From Pseudovirgaria hyperparasitica (lineage: Eukaryota; Ascomycota; Dothideomycetes; Acrospermales; Acrospermaceae), in assembly GCF_010093815.1 (NCBI RefSeq), contig NW_022985554.1, forward strand, positions 1,210,999 to 1,274,998: a stretch of DNA of 64,000 nt, given 5' to 3'. This document shows positions 59,019-64,000 of the stretch, piece after piece. Positions within the stretch are counted from its first letter, which is position 1. Every line of letters starts with the position of its first letter. A program made the translations under genes and the position numbers. The notes under the pieces were generated by a model. It had not been told where the DNA came from. It did not search any database and was given only the letters and a program-made list of their open reading frames with translations.

Positions 59019-59323
59019 GGGTGGTCTGGATAGCGACGCGTTGAGATGGAGTGAGGTCCTGTGGTTTCGATATCAGCTTTTGGTAACTAGCATTTGGGCG
59101 AATCCTCAACTTCATTTCATATTATGGACACTGATGCATGGGTTTCGCACTCTGACCTCGTCCGCTCATGTTCGCTCTCGGGTCAAAAGCTCAAACTTCC
59201 ACACTCTCACCATCCGGGAACTGCTGACCTCCGTAGCATCTCGGACAGGGAGATAGGTGTTATGTGAGAACTCAGTCTACGGCGTCCTCTGGACATGTTA
59301 CGTAAGTCCCTCCTATAGCTCAC
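59019..59323. other. convergent intergenic region
   Basis: A 305-bp gap between the ends of the GH79 gene and the HAD gene. Nothing is seen in it. Confidence 0.6.
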
Positions 59324-60298
59324 TCAGCCAGCTTCATCTTCGCCATGCAGACCCTTGACTACCACAGTAACATCCGCCATGTCGCCAGCCCACAGCAACA
59401 CCTCACCCTTCTTTGCCTTCCTCCATTCCGTATGTGGCACGACGCCCACACCCAGTCGTACAAACGTCTCCATCAGCGCCCTCTGTCCACTGCCAATCTC
59501 CTCGTCCCGGATACAAATGCCTACATCCGCAGCGAGCAGACACTCGAGATCAGTAGTGCTATCCCCGACATACACGACAGGGGCCTTGTCTTTCGAGGAG
59601 ACACCAAAGTAGTGCAGCTTATCTGCAGATGTGTGCACGCCTCGGCCACCGTTTGGTCCCTTAATTACGCCCGTCGAAGTGCCTAACGGAAGACCCTCGA
59701 GCTCGTTCGCAATTATCACAGGGAGCAACTTATCATGATCTCCATAAATTGGTCCCGCAGGCACAGCTGCAGTAGCATCCCTGAGTTCTGAAGGAATTAT
59801 GCTCTGGAGAGCGTGCTGTATTGCGACATTGATGAATGTCGCGCTCCAATTTACACTGAGAATACGCACGTCAACTCTGTGCTTCGCAGCGTATGTTAGT
59901 AGTGAGGACCAGCCAACCCGCATCTCGACATCCGCGCTGACATGATGAAGGTCTTGACTTCGGGTACCTTTCAGTGCCTTGGTATCGGCTACGCGTGCGA
60001 TGCTACGTGCTTCGACGGATGCAAGACTTGCGAGAAATGCCCTTTCGGCGGCGATGGTGGTACGGGTGGGTGCTGCCGGCATATATCTGTCGATGTGGCT
60101 CTGGAGATCCTGGACGTATGCTTCGACTATGTTTGTCCATTGCTGGGTGAGTTTGCGGGATTCAGTGGGTCGGGCGTGTTTGGCGGCTTGGTGGAGGAGA
60201 TGCAGAGTGTCTCTTTTTGTTAGTGTGCCGTCGAAGTCGAGGGTGAGCTGCATTACGGGCAACGCCGAGTTAGGGGCGCGACGGATGAGGGAGTTCAT
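59324..60298 (-). CDS. HAD-superfamily hydrolase
   Basis: A single exon encodes 324 residues. Motif I is LTLDFDGTLTKRD, with Asp21 as nucleophile and Asp23 as acid. A Ser/Thr motif II (RILSVNW) and the motif IV GDSTTDLECLLAADVGICI, with two acidic metal ligands, are present. A helical cap of about 100 residues sits between I and II. HAD phosphatases of this layout hydrolyse small phosphomonoesters; a specific substrate cannot be read. A second ATG at codon 16 (MQLTLDFDG) could also be the start, since the first 15 residues have no role in the fold. Divergent from the SDR gene with a 195-bp gap. Confidence 0.8.
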   Translation of the reverse strand: MNSLIRRAPNSALPVMQLTLDFDGTLTKRDTLHLLHQAAKHARPTESRKLTQQWTNIVEAYVQDLQSHIDRYMPAAPTRTTIAAERAFLASLASVEARSIARVADTKALKGTRSQDLHHVSADVEMRVGWSSLLTYAAKHRVDVRILSVNWSATFINVAIQHALQSIIPSELRDATAAVPAGPIYGDHDKLLPVIIANELEGLPLGTSTGVIKGPNGGRGVHTSADKLHYFGVSSKDKAPVVYVGDSTTDLECLLAADVGICIRDEEIGSGQRALMETFVRLGVGVVPHTEWRKAKKGEVLLWAGDMADVTVVVKGLHGEDEAG

Positions 60299-60493
60299 AT
60301 GGGATGAGAAAGATTGAATGTTAGCTGAGATGTGGTTCGACCTACTGGGGAAGGTGAATAGTAGCTATCCACATGCGGCTAGCGGTATGAACATAAACAT
60401 GTGACATCATAGCTATTCTTACCTCTCACTGCATTCACCAAGATCCATGTTTATCAAGTACGATTCGCGCCTAACCCAAACCCAGCATCCGAG

Positions 60494-61315
60494 ATGTCAA
60501 AAAACTACCTAATCACGGGCGCATGTCGCGGCATCGGTCGTGGGCTCTCTCGACTGCTCCTAGAGAAAGGCCACCGCGTGTTTCTCCTCGACAACGCCGA
60601 GCCCGAAATCGAACATATGCGCGCACAGCTCCCCAAATGGCTCTCCTCGAAACCAACCATTAAGGACCAGTACCACGTCTTCCGCGGCGACCTTTCCAAC
60701 AGAAGCGACATCGACCGCGCCGCGAGCTCTGCCTCTGCATTCTTCGCCGGTCACGTCGACGTGCTCATCAACAATGCCGCAAACACCACCGGCGTCATCC
60801 ACGAGCACCGCATCGACTCCCCAGAGTTCCCGGAGCTATGGGCAAAAACGATTGCTGTCAACCTAACGGGCAGCATGCTACTCACACGCGCGGTGCTGCC
60901 ACAGCTACGTAAGACATCGACGCGCGAGCATGGCGGAAGCGTGATATTCATGTCGTCGACGCGTGCGTACCAGTCGGAGCCAAATAGCGAGGCATACGCA
61001 GCGACGAAGGCGGGGCTGCTCGGACTGTCGCAGGCGCTGTCGTGTAGTCTGGCGGATGACGGCATACGCGTGAATGCGATTCTGCCCGGGTGGATCAACG
61101 TGCAGAACGAAAGTCGGTGGGGCGATGAGAAGGGAATGAGCTGGGAAGATGGGCTGACGGAGGAGGATCACCGATGGCATTTTGCCGGGAGAGTGGGCAA
61201 GGTCGAGGATGTGTTCAGAGCGGTGGAGTATCTGGGGGATGGCAATAGTTGGGTGACGGGGCAGGAGTGTGTCGTGGATGGGGGCGTTACGAGGAGGATG
61301 GTGTATCCGGAGTAG
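60494..61315 (+). CDS. short-chain dehydrogenase/reductase
   Basis: A single exon encodes 273 residues, typical of classical SDRs. The Rossmann glycine motif is TGACRGIGRG at 8-17, NAA lies near residue 94, and the catalytic residues are Ser155, Tyr168 and Lys172 (YAATK). The substrate region contains ILPGWINVQNES. The C-terminal VTGQECVVDGGVTRRM is the usual last strand. These enzymes oxidise or reduce alcohols and ketones with NAD(P)(H). No acidic residue decides cofactor preference clearly. The neighbour HAD gene is divergent, which could mean shared regulation, but no pathway is evident. Confidence 0.85.
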   Translation: MSKNYLITGACRGIGRGLSRLLLEKGHRVFLLDNAEPEIEHMRAQLPKWLSSKPTIKDQYHVFRGDLSNRSDIDRAASSASAFFAGHVDVLINNAANTTGVIHEHRIDSPEFPELWAKTIAVNLTGSMLLTRAVLPQLRKTSTREHGGSVIFMSSTRAYQSEPNSEAYAATKAGLLGLSQALSCSLADDGIRVNAILPGWINVQNESRWGDEKGMSWEDGLTEEDHRWHFAGRVGKVEDVFRAVEYLGDGNSWVTGQECVVDGGVTRRMVYPE

Positions 61316-61750
61316 AAATGCTCCTGTGCATGGTAACCTATGCGCCGGACTACGAGCGATACCTCAAGGGCTAGCGACGTTGATTTGATGAGGTTTGGGT
61401 ATATTAATTCAGGACAGGCGGTCAGGGAGTGCGTCAGGTCAGGCATGCTAGACGTCCAAACATACGAGGACGTCCGGAAGGGTACTGTATTAGTGAGACA
61501 CTCCAGCCCAGAGCTCGAATCATATTTATACCACCAGGACGAATCCTCATAAGACGTTATGTGAAGAAAAGTATCGAACATGTATTCCGGGGAAATGTAA
61601 ACAGCTGGAAGTGATAACATGCATCCTCGGCTAAACTTTTCGCCGTCGCTGAACCCTGCCAAGACTACTGATAAGTCCCAAATTATGTTTTTCTACTCCC
61701 GGAAACCGATTTTCGTGCACGAGTATACAACACTGCCCTTGATACTCACC
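61316..61750. other. intergenic region, promoter of PXR1
   Basis: No supported gene. It contains only short frames. Confidence 0.5.
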
Positions 61751-62931
61751 ATGGGTCTTGCAGGTCCAAAGAAGTACGTAGCACACAAATCTCCACCCTG
61801 CAACATTACTCATCCTCATCTAGCCGGTTCAAGATCTCCAAAGACCCGAACAACACCACCTGGTCTCGCAATACCGACCGCTTCGGTCATCGCATTCTGA
61901 CGGCACAAGGCTGGAAACCCGGTTCACATTTAGGCTCACAGACGTCTGAGCATGCCGCGCATCACACTGCAGCTTCCTTCTCGCACGTGCGGGTGCTTCT
62001 CAAAGATGATAACCTCGGACTGGGTGCGAAGCGGGGCAGCGAGCGGGCGGAAAACTTTGGTATGGCAGGTTTCGACGACCTTCTAGCACGACTGAACGGC
62101 AAGAGCGAAGAGAAGATACAGGAGGTAAAGAGCAAGCGGCGGGATGCGGACATGAAGGTCTTTGTGAGTCAGCGCTGGGGCACGATGATGTTTGTCAGTG
62201 GAGGGTTCCTGGTGGGCGATCAGATTGTCAAGAGCAAGGATGGGAGGATACCGAGTGGTGGTGGGCAGGTGGGAGATGTCGTGGATGCGAGCAAGCCAAG
62301 GAAGGAATCGTCGAAGAAGAGGAAGCACAGCGAGGAGACGGCCCTTGAGACCATTGATGAGGATCAGGAGCGAAAGCTGAAGCGCAAGAAGCGGAAGTCG
62401 AATCTACGCGTCGAGCTTGAGCAGGTCACAAGCGAGCCCGAAGCAAAGACGGACAAGAAGAAGTCGAAAAAAACAAAAGACAGTCAATCCGACGAGCGCT
62501 CGAAGAAGAGCAAATCCAACAAGCGAAGACAGAGCCGCTCCTCCAGCGACTCGGAATCCGACAGCTCCCGTAAACACAGCAAATCCGATCCTTCCACCAA
62601 ACCCGCACAAGAAACCGAATCTACCCTCAAAGCCGCCCGCAAAGCCGAGAAGGCAGCCCTCAAAGCCGCCGCGAAAGCCGACAAAGCAGCGCGCAAAGAA
62701 GCCAAGCGGCTCAAGAAATCAAAATCCACATCCACGCTCCCTACGCCCGCGGACACCGCATCGTCATCCGCATCGCCAGCTCCCGCGGTCGAAGGAACAG
62801 CGCCGGTCAGCAACGCTATCCCAAACACTGCTCGACACGCCGCGCGGCGGAAATACATCATGGCGAAGCGCTCTGCAATCATGGATCCGCAGGCGCTGAA
62901 GGAGATTTTCATGATCAAGGGCACGGGGTGA
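61751..62931 (+). CDS. PXR1: G-patch ribosome biogenesis protein Pxr1 (PinX1 type)
   Basis: Exons 61751-61773 and 61824-62931 (50-nt intron) encode 376 residues. The start MGLAGPKNRFKISKDPNNTTW matches the family. A G-patch follows at about residues 22-80 (RFGHRILTAQGWKPGSHLG, DDNLGLGAKR). The FGMAGFDDLLARLNGKSEE motif is also typical. The rest is a long Lys/Ser/Glu-rich tail with KKKRK runs, a probable nucleolar signal, and a KAARKAEKAALKAAAKADKA region. Pxr1 stimulates the helicase Prp43 during pre-rRNA processing and snoRNA trimming, and PinX1 relatives restrain telomerase. The Ala/Lys repeat is compositionally biased. Confidence 0.9.
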
Positions 62932-63889
62932 GCGTCGATTATTGGGCGTTTAAAAGCATTCTCATTCATATGAGCATGAGGGCTCCAGGCGAGGCGTTTT
63001 GACGGTGCTGTGGAGTACTGAAAACTGGCGGGATGTAGCAGTGAATATATCCTTATATGTCCATGAATCGCTTTTACTACTGCGCGTCTAGGTATTTTGT
63101 GCTAGTGTACTCCGTGGTTTATATCAAAAAGGGTGCGCGATTCAAGTTGCTTTGCTATACAAGCCGCTAGATCCGCTCTACCGCGAAAGAAGCTATGAAC
63201 ACATTGAATCCACACCCACCAACGATACAGTACATACCAAGCAATACAACCAGCCAAAGTATCCCCCCGCGAAATATTCTATGCATTCCCATTGCCTCTG
63301 TGAAACATGGCAACGCCTAAGTCAGAACCCCCTCTATATCACCCCAACCATACTATGATGGACCAAAAGATGCACCAAAACCAACCCGAATACTTATACC
63401 TGCTGCTTCAACCTGCCTTGAAAGTCGCATGTACCTACTACTGCAGCTCCGTATGCAACGGGAAGCACATACGACTATGCACCCAAGGACCATAGTGCAT
63501 GTGCCCGGACAATATATGTAGTCCTCCCTTCTGTATCGACAGGCGTACCTTTCGTCTTACGAGCGGGTTATCCAGCTTGCGGCATTGCATATCGTACCAA
63601 AAAGCACAAGTAATGCGACGTATACGGTGTTCGTTGCGCTGTGTCAAAACGACGACTGGTGTTAAGATATCCAGCGTGATGGCCAACAACGGTTCGTGCC
63701 GCTGGGAATTGGTCTGCCCTGCTGATGCACTTTATGCTCTCGAAGACAGATATCCGTCCAGCATATCCGAGAATGGTAGTAGGACTGCGGCCAAAGCAGC
63801 AAACCCAGTAAGAAGGCTCAAACAAAGCCGTAGTCCGACAGTCTCGCACGGCAGATGAAGATGGATTACCCATCCACGTATACCCCAAT
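62932..63889. other. intergenic region at the right end
   Basis: A 958-bp convergent gap after PXR1. Short frames only, partly complementary to each other; no gene is supported. Confidence 0.5.
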
Positions 63890-64000
63890 TCAATCCTTTG
63901 CCCTTCCCTTTCCCGTCAGAGCAACCTCATACCTGGGCCGAGCACGCTTGCCCAACTTCTTCTTCGTCGCATCGGGATGGCCAGTAGCATCCAGCATAGC
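63890..64000 (-). CDS. C-terminal tail of an unidentified gene (partial)
   Basis: On the minus strand, 37 codons run in from the edge and end at TGA 63890-63892. The tail contains ATKKKLGKRARPRYEVALTG and ends GKGRAKD. It is very basic. The gene lies mostly outside the window, so I cannot identify it; a nucleolar or ribosomal protein would fit the composition. Confidence 0.5.
   Translation of the reverse strand, partial: AMLDATGHPDATKKKLGKRARPRYEVALTGKGRAKD

Noticed and set aside
1-64000. Search for transposons, virus-like elements, CRISPR arrays and secondary-metabolite clusters
   Set aside because: No transposase, reverse transcriptase, integrase, capsid, terminal repeats, spaced repeats, polyketide synthase or peptide synthetase was found.

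Overview
The window is nuclear DNA of a filamentous ascomycete (Pezizomycotina, perhaps a dothideomycete; the class is a guess). It carries about 20 protein genes on both strands. Introns are short, mostly 43-70 nt, with GTAAGT/GTGAGT-type donors and CTAAC/CTGAC-type branch sites. The gene set is mostly fungal housekeeping. I found no transposon, virus-like element, CRISPR array, rRNA or tRNA.

Layout from left to right. 1-852 (-): RING-finger E3, cut by the window edge. 1924-3145 (-): 2-oxoglutarate/Fe(II) oxygenase-like protein. 3146-8823: long gene-poor stretch. 8824-9015 (+): a spliced 46-residue cysteine-rich peptide. 9171-12462 (-): NatB auxiliary subunit (Mdm20/Naa25 type). 14233-16423 (+): Prp39. 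17839-18868 (+): cysteine-rich single-pass surface protein. 19670-20588 (-): SmB, divergent from 20893-21599 (+), ribosomal protein uL5. 22501-25349 (+): dolichol kinase Sec59. 25350-29078: gene-poor, with one possible small gene. 29079-32109 (+): autophagy kinase Atg1. 34439-36072 (-): UBA/UAS/UBX Cdc48 cofactor, divergent from 36811-42681 (+), proteasome scaffold Ecm29. 43025-45188 (+): asparagine synthetase-like protein with an in-frame stop. 45588-48121 (+): condensin kleisin Brn1. 49419-49937 (+): small secreted protein. 50304-56635 (+): PI 4-kinase Stt4. 57219-59018 (+): secreted GH79 glycosidase. 59324-60298 (-): HAD hydrolase, divergent from 60494-61315 (+), an SDR. 61751-62931 (+): G-patch protein Pxr1. 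63890-64000 (-): the tail of an unidentified gene.

There is no operon-like logic, but two themes recur. Two spliceosome genes have odd splicing of their own: SmB needs a 9-nt microexon, and Prp39 has a 349-nt intron holding a possible frame-breaking cassette exon. Two ubiquitin-proteasome genes (UBX cofactor and Ecm29) share one promoter region. Splice coordinates were derived by hand from frame continuity, consensus sites and remembered family sequences; no search or transcript data were used.
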